Positions 1 through 13,419 of a DNA stretch of 64,000 nucleotides are shown here, one piece after another. Made by a program: the position numbers and the translations under genes. Origin of the DNA: Liolophura sinensis (taxonomy: Eukaryota; Mollusca; Polyplacophora; Chitonida; Chitonidae); contig NC_088302.1 in NCBI RefSeq assembly GCF_032854445.1, positions 17,231,338 through 17,295,337 of the forward strand, written 5' to 3'. Position 1 is the first letter of the stretch. Each line of letters opens with the position of its first letter. A model generated the notes under the pieces. That model searched no databases. It worked only from the letters and a program-made list of their open reading frames with translations, and was not told where the DNA came from.

Positions 1-2300
1 ACATCGTGAGAAAGAATTTTGGGTAGGTCACACCTTTTTCTCCTGGGAGAATGCATCACCAAGAACTACACTGATGGTGCGACCAAATGTCATGAACTGT
101 GCTTAGTGGATTAAATGGACAACTTGAGATGTACATGCGCATAATTTTCCACTATTGTGGAGGTATTTGGGAATCTGGACTCTAGGACGTGCCGTATACA
201 CTTGTCACAAGGAATAGTCTCTAACTATCTATATGTCGTTCTTCAGTGAATACCAGGATCAGCCCGTATGTTACAAAACGTATTCTTGTCATTTACCCCG
301 TTTTATTCCAAGTTATTCCATGCATGATACCGGTGGTGGCAGCACCCAATATCTGTGTCCATAGCGTACCATAACAAGTTGTTCAAATGCACTTTAATGT
401 GAAAAGAATTGAATATATGTCTCATGTATTTCTCATTAAAGTCATCTAGCATGTAGAGGATTGAGTCTTTGTCTCATGCCCGAACGTATAAACATCCTCT
501 GTGTCATTTTAGAGGACAAACTGCGTGTTTACATGGTAACATATTTTAGCTCACGTCCAGATGTCAAAGAATTGTTAGAGTTGTTGCCCTTGATAAATTC
601 TTTGTATACAGTTTCAAAACCTTGTCTGATATTATCACAAGAAATTAAGAACAACAGTTAATTCAAAGCATGATGAAGTGAGAAATTCATACGAATTTTA
701 GAACGTATGAAAGCTTTTACGTGCACAGGTGAACAATATCATCCACACATGTGATCGTATCAATACGGATGCGTAAGAATCTCCTAACTTTGGGGGAAGG
801 GGAATTAGATACAACTGTGACAAATCACCGGGAAATTAGAACACCCAGTTCGTATTTGTTACACTCACTGTAGGTCTAGTGAATAATGAATCTACTCAAC
901 CTATGTTGACGTAACGTAGTTCTTAGCCATTTATAAATGGAAACATCAGGACCGTACGTAATAACATTAGTCTGCGGTTGAACAATCGCGAGTAAAGTTC
1001 TCTCTCAGAGTATAGTGGGTGTCACTTCGAAAGATGTCTTAAAGTAACAGTATCATCGCTTGTGCTATATCCCAGATAACTATAATACTGTTAAATTTAT
1101 CCGTATTAATAAAATAAAACGACATGTTCCATCTAGAAACTTCTCATTTGGGCCAGTGTTAACTGGGATGTAAGGGGAATGTGCTAGCCGTCTACACGGT
1201 TATGACTGTCATATTCTATGCCTGATCTTCCTTGTCTATATTGTTGTATACATGCGGTATTAAAACATAATGTATGTTATCAATTTTCTCCTCATTTTGT
1301 ATCAGCTCACCTGTACATTCATATATTCATACTTATTGTGTAAAGGAGAAGGTTTGGGATTAAGGACAAAAACGCTAAAATGTCAAATGAAGGACCCCTG
1401 AGCACTGTGAGGAAAATAGTTTATTTGTTTTCCAAAAAAGTAAAATTCTTTTAAACCATCGGATTTTACGGCGGTATCAATATCACGTCCATATGCCTGT
1501 GTGAAAATAGGTCCATTCGGTGAATGCATAGGTCTCCACGTATTTTGCACTTTAAACGCACAAGTGTAGCAATCTTTGTGTATTAAACGTAAAGATGGCA
1601 AAAAAGGAGGAAAAAGAAAATCAAACTGTATATTTTCTCGACAGTTTTTTGTCTTTGATGTAGCATACAGTTCATGTATGTTCATGTATCTACCACCACC
1701 ACTTTACTGGATTTGTTGTATGGACCCCCTGACAAAGCTGCAGGCGAACCAACAAGAGTTGACTTCGAGGCTGAGGCTTTATTAGTCTATACTGGGCCGA
1801 TAGTCTGTGGCGAGAAGAACACCTTAGTTGACTATGTCACTGAGTGACTCTGTTACTCTTCCTGTGCCAGCGATTATTAAAACATGCGTGTATACTGAGC
1901 AAAGAGAGACGGTTTTGGCTTAATGTGTACTTCACAAAAACTGGTGGGAAAGAGTCGTGTGACAGATAGAAGGACCAGGGTAAAATTTTTATCTCTAATG
2001 TTAAATGTTAAGATCATGATTCAAACAATCAAAGTAAAACTCATACTTATGTTGGCAAGAATCTTTGTCGAACAATCGAAGCATCCTACATACATGTAGC
2101 ATGAAGACTTCGTATAGGCAAGAAAAAGGCTGGTGGGTAGATAATATACCAGCAAACGGTTACTTAGTTTGGTTTCGACAGGAAAGAGCAGGTTTCCTTT
2201 AGCTTCGTCACGAATAAATACATTGGAATAAGGAGACTTTTAAATAAAACTTAACTGGTGCATGCAAATCTGTTTTCGTAATTTTCTTTTATAAATTTTT
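1..2300. other. No gene recognised
   Basis: AT-rich sequence with only short open frames lacking recognisable domains or paired splice sites. The distal 3' UTR of gene A (minus strand) might extend into it. Confidence 0.4.
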
Positions 2301-2303
2301 GGG

Positions 2304-2590
2304 AGGCCTATGTGGATGAGGTGGATAGCGTGACAGTGCAACGCAATGACCCAGAAGCCTCTCACCATGCGCTCCCTGTGAGCTGAAGTCCAGCTCGATC
2401 GTGTGCGTTCTCTCTGTCCGTACCCGAGAAAGTCACTAACCTGCGGATGGTCGTGGATTTCCCCCTTCCCCCCGGGCTCTGACCGGTTTCCTCACACCAT
2501 AATGCTGGACGCCGTCGTATAAGTGAAATGTTCTTCAGTACGGCGTAAAACACCAAGCAATTAAATATATAAATAAAAAATAAATAATGG
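2304..2590 (+). mobile_element. SINE of the main family, diverged
   Basis: A head beginning 'ggaggcctatgtggatga' and a body to 'gtaaaacaccaagcaatt' with an AT-rich tail. It lies downstream of gene A's stop codon. Confidence 0.8.
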
Positions 2591-2795
2591 CACCAGAAAG
2601 GAGAGTATCTATAAGATTACTTAATACAAGTTTGAATTTGACAAGACAGAGCGGCAAGAACGTTTGTGGGCAGTTTTGTCTTTGTAACACTGATGAAAAC
2701 AACGACAAGAATTAACGAACACAAAATTTGCTCATTAGTCCAATATATATATTATTTATAATATATTTTTTCTTTTCGGCTGTATCTCAGTAGGG

Positions 2796-2960
2796 GCCCT
2801 CCATGTCCTAGTGGTTAGCGTGTTTTTGTTGTGCAACAACCCAGGAGCCTCTCACCATTGCGGTCGCTGTGAGTTCAAATCCATGCAACTAATATTGGCT
2901 TCCTCTCCGGTCATACTCAATAGACATAAATGGTGAAACTGTCCAGGAAATCTCGGTCGG
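2796..2960 (+). mobile_element. SINE of the main family, 3'-truncated
   Basis: The tRNA head ('ctagtggttagcgtg', 'gcggtcgctgtgagttcaa') is present and the body breaks off after about 150 bp. Confidence 0.7.
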
Positions 2961-3034
2961 ATATATAGGTAATGATAACATGCCAAATCAGTTTTCATTA
3001 TCGTCTACAGTGTGTTTTCCTGACTTTAAACACG

Positions 3035-6000
3035 TCATATTTGTTTTCCGGTCACGGACTGTCTCCACGAAGTTCCACTGCGCATGCGTAGCTTATCTTT
3101 AAGCAACTCCGATAGTGCCGCAGTCATGTCGACCTCCCCACGCTGTCTTCTTTTCGCCGCTTTTCGGGCGTAATCTTTTTGACCGACAAGAAGTTCCCTA
3201 TAAAAAGAAAGAAAGAATGGTTATAGCTGCTATACACGACAATATTTCAGTCATATGTTGCGGCGATTCAACCTTGCAAATAAAGTATCGGCGATAAACG
3301 TAATCGCTCTGGACATTTTATTGAATCAAGACGTAGTTGTAAGCAAATCCTGGTATTACTTTATAAGACCTATGGGAAAAGACCAATAGATTGTCGAGAA
3401 TGCGCGAGACAGTGCCACGTGCGCTGTTAGGAAATATCCACATTAGTATCCCAAATCGTGAAAAATCTCCTAATGACTGTGAAATAATGCACTATTGCCA
3501 ATGTGAAATATTAGTAAGGTGAGAGAAATGACAATACGCACAACAATATTGAATGAAGACTATGATTCATCCATTCTAAACAACAAAAATGCATATATCA
3601 AAGACAAAATTAAGTAGGCCTACATCCGCCATAATCAGCCTTCTTTGGATACACCATCATTAATTATCCATTATTGTCCCGGGGTTTATTTATGGGTCAA
3701 GCAAACAGGCGCACCTTGTCAGCTATCTGAAAAATCTGTTTTTTAAAATCGCAACCCAAACGGCTAGAGCGGGATTCGAACCTGCGACCTCATTGACCAA
3801 GGATTTCAACGTCTGGCAAAAGCTCTTAACGCTATGGGTCAACAAGAGACTTTTAGAGGTCTCAGTATAGTATTCTGGTATGTAATTTGCCTGGGCAATC
3901 GTAAAATCACATCTTAGTGGGAATACATACGCTAAAGATGCTCTACAAGTGATTTTTTGGGGCAAATCCAATCAAATTTTAATTCTGTTATTTTAGAATA
4001 TTCCAAATATATACCGTTCACAAAGTATCAGCCTCACCCGTGCGCGTTCCTATAACGAGGGTCGCATTACAAATTTAAGAATCATTTTAACACTGTAAAT
4101 AGTACAGGTACGAATCTGATATCTACCGAATGACAATACTTTGAGCTTCTCTTGGAAAATAAAAAATAATAATTTGACTTGTACAGCCATTATTTTTTCG
4201 TTGAGGTATGAATCGAATTATTTAGGAAAAATGTGAACATCCTAAATCCCTTCATGCATAAGGCCTGTTGTTGTTCTAGGACAGCATCGTGAATTCACAT
4301 AATGTGGAACTGGCATGTGTTTGACATCATGGTGCTTTTTAATGATAAGACTGAAATTGCACGGAAAAAGAAGTCCAATAAACTCATATAACCTACAAGA
4401 TTATATCAGAATTAATCATAACTTACTCGAAGTCAACATGGCCGTCTCTGTTAAGATCGAGGCGTTGCATCAAAACATCCAGGGACTGATTACTAAGGGT
4501 GAGACCTACACTCTGTGAAAAAACAGAAGGAGCCACAAGTTCTGATTTTAAATTTTGCCAAATGATTTTAACAAATATATATATTTATAGACTATAAAGT
4601 ATAAATCTACAATTTATACAGATCATACTTAAGTGTTTATAGACTAATATACAACTAAATAATTTTTATACATATCAATATACCACCACGCTGTGGTTGT
4701 TTTTAGTTAACTACGATCGCAATACTTATTTTTCCATATGGAAAAGAGGTTATGGTCACAAGAGAAGTGGAAATTGACGACATTTGGATTTAACGGATAT
4801 AAGGAAGAAAAAAAGATACTCGTCCATTCCACAAGCCGGTTTACCCCATTCTCTGAACAAAATGTCACTAAATCTGAAAACTAACCTTGAGCCCATTTCT
4901 GAATTCTCCTCGAGTGATGGTCTCGCTCTTGTCTTTATCCAAGGATTTGAAGAGGTCAATCAGACGTAAGTTACGTCCCTTTGTGTACTCGAATAGAAGT
5001 AGGAGCGGATCATCTGTATTCATCACTTCAGGGCCCAGTGACATTTGAGGGTCCAACCCACTGACGATATGTCCGTGCGTGACCTTAACAGGTCGCTGTG
5101 TTTGAAGGTCTTTCAAAGCTGATAGAAACCTTTGATCTACTGAAATGTCCTTCACACGAATAAAAACATAAGAGTAACTATCGTAAAATTTATAGCATGC
5201 ATTATTACTAAAGATTGTTTGGGGCAATAACGCCGTGTACACGTATTATTTCCCTTATATGACGGCGGTCAGGTTTATTGATTGAGGAAACTTGAGTGCC
5301 AGGGGTAAACCAGCGATCACTCAAACTTATGGGCAAAGAAAACACTGAAGTGAGGTATATGTCAGGTCTAAGACCATTAAACACTGCCCACAAAATAGTT
5401 CCATTTATTTTTTTAGAATTTTTTCAACTTGGTAAAATGCATTTGGAAGTTTGAAATCTTCGGTGGGCTTTTCTGACAATATTGGGACAAGTGACGTCAA
5501 TTCAGGTTTTTGCCACTTAACACATACAAACTGCTAGATTTCTTCATTAAAAATGCATATACATGTAGATTTATGAATACTTTCGCAGAAAGGACTTTGA
5601 AATGGGCTATTTCAAGCAAAAATGTGGATGTGACGTCACTGATACGATCTGATTCACAACAGAGAACCATAGTATCTGATCTTTTAACACAATTTTACTC
5701 GGTTAGAAAAATTCTAAAAAAAATGCAACTGGAAAATTTAGAGTGATCTAAAACAGACAACAGCAAAATCTGATGTTTTAAGACCATTTTACTCTGTTGG
5801 AAAAAATCCTAAAAGACATAAATCGAACTATATTCTTGGGGAGTTTTAATGGTCTTTCATCTGACATATAGTTCATTTTAGTGTTTTCTTTACCTTTAAA
5901 CTGTAACCTGCTGTGATTACAGACTTATATCAGATATTTAATGAAATAGGGTGTAAAAAGAGTATTCTGAAAATAATGATGGTTTAAGGAAACCAGCTTT

Positions 6001-9000
6001 ACAACATAAAAGCTTCTAATTTGAGTAAAATAGAACTACTTTGATATATTATTTAAAAGGATTTCATGTGGATTAATGGTGCTTACATATAAGTCAAGTT
6101 CTTGAATTCCATATGTAGGCTGGTGTAGAAGGGTTTGCAAAATGGCCGCAGCTCCATCACAGGTTATAGGGTTTTGTCCAATCTGTAAAAAAGAAGTGGA
6201 AAGTCCTCAGTCTTTTTAAATTATCTCTGTAATTTATGCATCAGTATTAATTCTTAATAAAATCGTATATCATGCAAATATTAAATATTGAATGAGACAG
6301 AGGTTGTTAATAAAATTCTTCGCAGTGTTTTAGACCCTTTGAAGCAATCGTTGTAATTTAAGGAAAAATGAATATCTTTGCGCTAAACTCACCCTCAAAA
6401 CTTCCAGCGTTATGTTGTGCGAAAGCCCATTCAAGAGAAGAGAAAAGGCGTCAAAATTGATCCGATTGGAACTCAGATCTAGTTCAATTAGTGTTTTATT
6501 CAGCTTTAAAGATTTTGCCATTTGATAGCAGCCGTCCAGACCAAATCCATTCCAGGCCAAATTCAACGTCTTCACCATTGTGTTGGACTGTCCAAACAGA
6601 AAATGCGATGAAATACTAGCATAGAAAAATATAGATATTGTAACTTTATTGGTGCTCTGTGATTATCGGACCCTTTATTAATGAGGTTGCTCATTTGAAT
6701 CCAATTGTCAGTTTTAGATCAGGAGGTTTTCCAGAAGCCTAACGTACAGCATAATTCCTCCCTCAATCCATAAACCGGACCACCATAAAATAACAATGTG
6801 ACATTAAACACCAATCAATTAATGAATAAACTTTACGTTTGAGTTTGATTTAGTTAAAACTTTCTTCTAACACAGTTTTGTTCATATTTCCATGCAATTC
6901 ATGGTCCAGTCACAGTATTCTGACACCAGGTCAATGGTTAGTATAAAACATCATATTCAACATGAAAATGAATCGCCTGAATTACCAATTCTAATCTTGG
7001 AGAATTCATGAGCTGTAACGATACGCGGGCTTTGTTTCTAACCCCGTTTGGACTTTATGGATATCACAGCTGTGTAGTGTCGCGAACTTCAATGGCATTC
7101 GTTCACCACGTTTCACCTAAACTGTTGGATATGAGTTTAAGGATGTGGACTCGGCGGTGTATGTGTTGTGCGGATTGTTGAGAATGGAACAAATACCTCC
7201 AAAAATCTAGCAATAGCCACCGATCCTATATGCCTTAAATGATTCCAGCTTAAATCAACCTTCAACAGGGAGGAATTTCTAGCTAGAAAATGAAAACAAA
7301 AAAGAACAAATATCGGTGATAGAAAAACCCTTGTTACAGGTAGACATAAATAAATAAATAAATAAATACATGTAAATAAATACGTTTCATGGATTTCAAA
7401 TGGTATTACATAAGTAGAACGAATTTATCCGATGGTATATAAGATGTATTCCTTGAATGTCTTAAAGGCTAAGTTGTCCAGTTAAGTGCATGGCATGATG
7501 TTGTTACTGATCTCGATAGATCATCTGAATATCGGATATTTTCAAAATGACTCTTTTGACTGAATTCTTAAGATTTTAAATTTTGAAGCTTCAAGTTTAA
7601 ATACCTTATTTTGAATAAATTTAATAGGCAATGCTCTTCCGCTTTGAAGAGAAGCTATATATACGGTGTCGACACAGTCAACTTTCTGCATATAGCTACA
7701 AACCCAAGGCCTTCTCTAAGAGAACACCGCCTTGTTCTCGGAATCTGTTTTTGCTAAGCCCCAATTCCTCAAGACCCTGGTTCTCCTGAAACAAGCCATA
7801 TAAACAAATGAAACACATCATGTTTTATAAGACAAAACATTTATTAAACTCCATAAAGTATGAATGTGATAAAGCATAAAGTCATAGTAACGTTCGGTTA
7901 TCTCTTTAAGTTCGCAAAATATTGCCTCCTTGTTTTGTTTCAGCATTGTTTTCAGGAAACGGTGTTGGAATATACATGTTTAAATCTGACTAAAGCTGTA
8001 TGAGGCTTGTATTTTATATCTCTGAGTGGTACCTGTAATCCCTCAGCAAAGTATCTAGCATCTTGGTCTTCAAAATCATTCTCTGAAAAAAGATGAGAAC
8101 AGAAATTAACAAACAAACAATTAAGTTTTTAAGTAGTACTTAAAAAAAACAGCGTCACAGAGAGAAAGAAATTTGATTTGATTTATTTATTTGGCGTTTT
8201 ACGATTAACTCAAGAATATTCCACATAGACGAAGGCGGATGGCATTATGGTGGGAAGAAACCTACAACCATGTGCATGTTGCTGACAGACCTTTCCATGA
8301 ACCAAAGACTGGAGAGGAAGCCAATATCATCTGGATTTGAACACACAGCTATCACATTGGTGTGAGGCTCCTGGGTCATTGTACTGCTGTGTTATAAGGT
8401 ATTAAAATTTAAACATTTACGTGTTATTCCCCATGCAAGATGTTAGGAAAGGCAGGGAAATATGCATGAAAATAATCCACTAGAAGCACTCGATGGCATG
8501 CTTACCACCAACATCCAGGATTCGCAGACTTTTGTTTGTCTTCAGAAACCTTCCTATCATACGTGCTCCGGCTGATTTTAGGTGATTTCCAGGTACTTTC
8601 TGTAACGGACCACAGACGACAAATCTATCAAGCAAACCTTTGTCAAGCAAATCTTTGTTCAACAAGGGGAAGATGTCAGTTTGTACAAAGCTATAGGACT
8701 AATGAAGCAACTTTGAAGGCAAAATACGCCTTTGGGCAATATCTCCGGTCAAAAACATATTAGAGGGACAAAACAATGAATAATACTAACTCATTAATAA
8801 GTTGATTGAGTGATGAATAATCATTTGGGGAAAACAGTCTTGGTATAACGTTTTGATTTATTTATTTGGCGCCACAGGTAAACGTACAAATCTCCCATCT
8901 ACAAGTAAAGGGAAGTACTGCATTTCTGACGTAGTTGTTAATAGTTGTGAAGAACTATTCTCGAAGCAGATCTCCGCCAACATTTAAAGGGTTGATACGT

Positions 9001-10803
9001 ATCTTAAGACAAACAAACAGACACATTAACGTCGGCAAAAACGTAACCTGCTTCGCAAATGTAACAAATACTCGATACAGTTACCATATGGATGATGAAT
9101 ATTTTTCGAACAAAGTTAACGATCGTTAATTCCCTTGATACAGAAAAGTACATTTATCTCTCAGAATACACTTACCTTTCAGAATTTAACTTCTGACCTT
9201 ACTTACCAGGATGCTGACAAAACTATTTTCCTCCAAGGCTTCCAATAGGTACTGCAAACCCTCTGGTTGGATATGACACTCCCTTAGTTCTAAACTTGTG
9301 ATTGTTGAATTATACTACAAGTACAAATAATAATGGTTTATTATAATAATATGTATAATAAAAGCTTAAAGATTAAACTATTTAGAAAAGTAAATTTGTG
9401 GTTTGTCAAACATCTTAAATCATAAGGAATAGTAGATTAAAATCGATTGTAAGTTTCTCATATTTACCAATCTAAAGTCTTTCATAGCGCAAGCGAGACA
9501 TTTACACCTATAAAATGGCATCATTGAAAAGGCAATAAAACAGAAAATGATAACAGTGCTCGACAATTTCCTATTTCAGCGGAAAGATGAAACTACTCAC
9601 TACAAGTGCAACAGCTAAGGCCTTTGTTCCCAGGGGACCGATTTGGTGGTGGTCAAGTAGAACAGACGACTTATGTAGCTGGCGCCATAATTGTCGTGAC
9701 GTCACGACTGACGCACGTCTGCAAGCTGAGAGATACACATTCTGGCAAGAAAAGCACGTAGGTTTTGCTGAATCTGTGAAAAAAAAAACACCCAACAATA
9801 CACAAATTGATGAATTGAAATCGGCACTTGTTCCAGCTCCAAAAACAACTCATTAATGTACACAATACAGATGTACTGTCCGAAAGCAACTGAATACAAA
9901 ACATACACACACACATACATCAGGTGCACATCTGTTGTAAGAAACTGACATATACACATTTATGTGTACCTTGCATACACGTCTTTTTATACCTACACTT
10001 TAGAATGTACAACCTTTATGGATTTTGTGTAAGTGTGAATTTAACTCAATAAAAGCTTCACCAATTCTGCTAATGTGGCCAAACGATGCCCAGATTTACT
10101 CACCTAGAGGGAAACAATTACGTTAGTACTTTAAATACTTGGCAATACCAATGGCGATAATGCGAACTATATCCTATAAAGGGACATATAGGTCATATAG
10201 ATATTAAAATTATCTAATCTACCTCCATGCCTATGCAATTAACGTCAATCTCGATAAGCCCCGTTTTTTAACTATTGAAATAGTTCAATTATTACCTATA
10301 CCAGTACACACACCTTAACCAAAATCGGTGCAGCCCAGCTACAACTTTTTCCACGGTTTACCACATAGCTTTTACATGGGATACTTCAAATATGTACCAG
10401 ATTTTGCACACCGTGCTCATACAAACTACACAAACATGTGTACTTAACAATACACATTCACTTTTTCAAAATACACACTTCATGTACATGGGCTAGACTT
10501 TGTACCAAGTTCGTCGTCTTCAAAGTTCCACGCGTCGAGGTCAAAGTTACAATCTGACAAGGGAGATAACCGCTTCACGTCTTTCTGTTTTTCGAGCGTC
10601 CGAGATAATTTCCGTTCGGGGACGAGCATGGTCCTCTCGCGTGTTGTGCCTGGATTGCGTATTACTGGGAGGGTGTGCCGCTTCTGCAGTTGGAGCCGTT
10701 TAGATGCAAGTGCTCCTGAATTTCCGACAGTTTCCGAGTAATTCCGTGTCGTAATACCCACGGCCAACTTTGGGACTGTAGGTTCAGCCATTTTAAGGTG
10801 ATC
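3035..10803 (-). CDS. Gene A: leucine-rich repeat plus EF-hand protein, LRRC74-like (intact, 12 exons)
   Basis: Coding exons on the minus strand: 10803-10506 (ATG at 10791), 9773-9601, 9314-9207, 8599-8506, 8082-8033, 7785-7704, 7282-7197, 6587-6393, 6182-6087, 5149-4886, 4512-4427, 3197-3035 (TGA at 3037-3035). All introns are GT-AG and the 1683 coding bases stay in frame, giving 560 residues. Residues 1-95 are a basic, probably disordered head. Residues about 110-390 hold ribonuclease-inhibitor-type LRRs, for example TLNLAWNGFGLDG and ELDLSSNRINFDA. Residues 391-560 carry two EF-hands, with loops DKDKSETITRGE (461-472) and DLNRDGHVDFEE (497-508) that have canonical acidic ligands, then a basic tail. 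RI-type LRRs are protein-binding scaffolds and the intact loops suggest calcium binding; the partner and cell role are unknown. An acceptor at 10804-10805 just before the ATG suggests an upstream non-coding exon. The last exon has no ATG and was found by homology to genes B and C. The LRRC74 name rests on domain order and is not searched. Confidence 0.88.
3765..3850 (-). repeat. tRNA-derived SINE head remnant in gene A intron 11
   Basis: The reverse strand reads 'ggtcgcaggttcgaatcccg', a perfect Pol III B box (GGTTCGAATCC). No convincing tRNA cloverleaf could be drawn. Confidence 0.55.
8174..8395 (-). mobile_element. SINE of the main family in gene A intron 4
   Basis: From the tail 'gatttatttatttggcgttt' to 'gaggctcctgggtcattg', reverse orientation. 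It is the same strand as gene A. Confidence 0.75.
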
Positions 10804-11004
10804 CTGCAAACATATTAGCATACGCATAAGCATGAGATTACATTACGGTCTTGTATTAAACACTAATATCATTTCTTGTACCAATCATACCATTTTTAAA
10901 ATCCTATTTCACGTATGATGCTGGCATTTTCATGAAAGGTGTCTTATATCCCATTTATTAATTTCTATGAAATATTAAAGTCTTACCTTCAAACTATTTT
11001 ATTC

Positions 11005-11330
11005 AGGAGCGGTAGATCTATGGTTAATCCTGGGTCGGTTCACACATAAGACTTTAAGGAGGAAGTTGTAGCTTCCTCGCTTGGCGTTCAACATTAAGGG
11101 GATAGTGCAACAACTTGTTGACCTGTATCAGTATAATGGCTCGGGTGGGATAGCTTACTTGCTTACGGTAAGTGGTCTCAGTGAAGCAGCACTAGATAAA
11201 AGAGCGACGGAAATACGCCCTTTATCAAGGAGACACATTACATACACTCTAAGGACTCCTTCGTCGTCATCTGACTAAAAGTGGTTAAGTACGACGCTAA
11301 ACCCCAAGCACTCAAGCACCCAAACTATTT
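11005..11330 (+). mobile_element. Second SINE-like family, uninterrupted copy
   Basis: It matches the 61.9-kb element block for block and shows the pre-insertion state: 'gcgttcaacattaagggg' is continuous here where that copy is split. It lies just upstream of gene A's first coding exon. Confidence 0.8.
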
Positions 11331-11479
11331 TGAATATGACTGCGTATTAAACAGGATTACGGCCTTTTCTGGCTCACCTGATGTATATGGTATATAAACT
11401 TTCATTGCATCCATGTATGAGTGTCGTTTGATTACATGTATAACCATGTTAATGTTGTAGCAGATATGGTTTTTACTGA

Positions 11480-11645
11480 CCACTCTCTGACCCTACGCGT
11501 TAAGGTCTGACAGCAAAACCTGCAGACAGTCCTGGCTTTCGCCCGGGGACCTTCCGGGTTTTCATACACAACAATGCTAGCCGCCGTTGATTAAGTGAAA
11601 TATTCTTGAGTATGTCGTAAAACACAAAGCCAATAAAATAAACTA
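11480..11645 (+). mobile_element. SINE of the main family, 5'-truncated
   Basis: Body and tail only ('aaggtctgacagcaaaacct' to 'gtaaaacacaaagccaata'). Confidence 0.7.
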
Positions 11646-12597
11646 CTGGCCACATAAATGCGATTTACCAACCGTGTAGGGAAGCTGACCGGTTATTCTC
11701 GGCTGTCAAAAGGCCAAAATTCTTCCGTCGTGAATTCACTAAGACAGCTACGTTTGCACCACGCACTTCGTCAATTGCAGACATTTCCACAAGATATCCC
11801 AGCCCATTTATATAACCTCAAGCCTAATTCCCAGTATGCAATACGACAATTGGATCGAATGAGATCGATATCTATTGTGGTCTGATAAAACAAGCTCTTT
11901 GTGGAGATCACAGGACACAAACTGCGTCGGCGCTAAACGGTTGTATTGTCAGCGTTGTTGTGCCAAGGTCACTTGCTGGACTAACGAGGGCTACGGCCTG
12001 TGAAGCCATGGGTCTTGTAGCTCCTGTAGTGATTATAGAGGTACAGATACAATTGCCTCCACGTTAAAAACGATTGTTATGACTCATCGATAATTGGACC
12101 TAGACAATATGTAAAAGGTTGTGTCCTTCCAACTCTCAAGGGTGCCGTTCCTGAATTCAAACTTGGATGTCGTGAGTAGATTTGATCATTGACTGGTACA
12201 AAGCTGATAACTCCGTGGATTTCTTCAGAAATAAAACCTGTACAAAGTGAATTTTAAACTAAACATTGCATTTCTTTTGTTTTGCCGATGTGACTCACTA
12301 ATTGTGAGTAAGATGTATTTTAGCTCTGGGGCTGGTCAATTTCATGTCATGTTCAAAGGAGCAGTGAGACTTCTCTTTGTAACACATATTTAGAAATCAT
12401 TAAAAACCATAAAGATTCAACATTGTGTGCGTTAGCTGGCAAATCTCGTCGTTCCACGATAGAGAATTTCTTCAGCTTAACCAGCATCTATAGAAAGGAA
12501 TATGACATGGCTTTGGATGACACATTTCACATATGTTTCCAGAAAAATTTCGGGCAAAAGCGCAAATATAGTTTCGAGATAATAGAGATTGCAGATA

Positions 12598-12770
12598 ACT
12601 TATTTATTCATTTTATTTATTTGATTGGTCTTGTCACTTATGCGACGACGGACAGCACTATGAAGGGAGGAACCGGGCAGAGCCTAGGGGAAACCCACAA
12701 CCATCCACAGGTTGTGACAGGCCTCCCCACGTACGACCGAGGGGGAAACCAGCGATATGTAACTTATTGT
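12598..12770 (-). mobile_element. SINE of the main family, partial
   Basis: Tail and body ('tttatttgattggtcttgtc', 'ggaaacccacaaccatccac'); the head is lost. Confidence 0.7.
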
Positions 12771-13206
12771 ATATGTACATTTTGCATTATTTTGTCAATT
12801 ACGAAAAATGTACATGTATTATCATTGTAATTACATAACATCCTATCAGATAAACACATGGCTGCGGCCTGGAGTCGGGATGTTTGTCGAATACCTGGGA
12901 AGGTGCAGTGTATGGTCTGTTTTGCCAGGTTTTCCTAATATACACAAATGAATTATTCTTGAGAATGGTTTTAAACATAAATCAAATCGAATCATGACCA
13001 GTGATCAATGTGTAGATGCCATATTGAAAATTCATCACTGACTTGCCAAAGGTGGGTGGTTTACTCCAGGCACTCCGGTTTCCTCTACCCATAATACTCA
13101 TCGTCACCGTATTCTATATCGTGGTGATCAATTGGGAATTACAGTAAATGAGTGATACATATAGAAACCATAGAACCTACAGAGACTGTAGGTGAAATTT
13201 ACAAAT

Positions 13207-13405
13207 TTTTGGAGACTCCTTCATCCAATGGTTAGCGTTCTAGCGCAACACATTGATTTCCGGACATGTCACCAATGATGCCGTCTTCCTCGGTCGAACG
13301 TAGGAAAGGGAGTTTCCCCCGGACTCTGTCCGGTTTCCTCCCATCATAGTGATGGCCGCCGTCGTATAAGTAGAAAATCGCAGTGCTCGGTGTAAATCAC
13401 TGATG
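13207..13405 (+). mobile_element. SINE of the main family, internally deleted
   Basis: The head ('atggttagcgttctagcgca') is joined to the body near 'ttcctcggtcgaacgtagg' without a clear B box. Confidence 0.65.
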
Positions 13406-13419
13406 CCTAATAAACTTCC

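Noticed and set aside
10500-10703. Plus-strand open frame opposite gene A exon 1
   Set aside because: Shadow of the minus-strand coding exon, which has splice sites and joins in frame to the rest of gene A.
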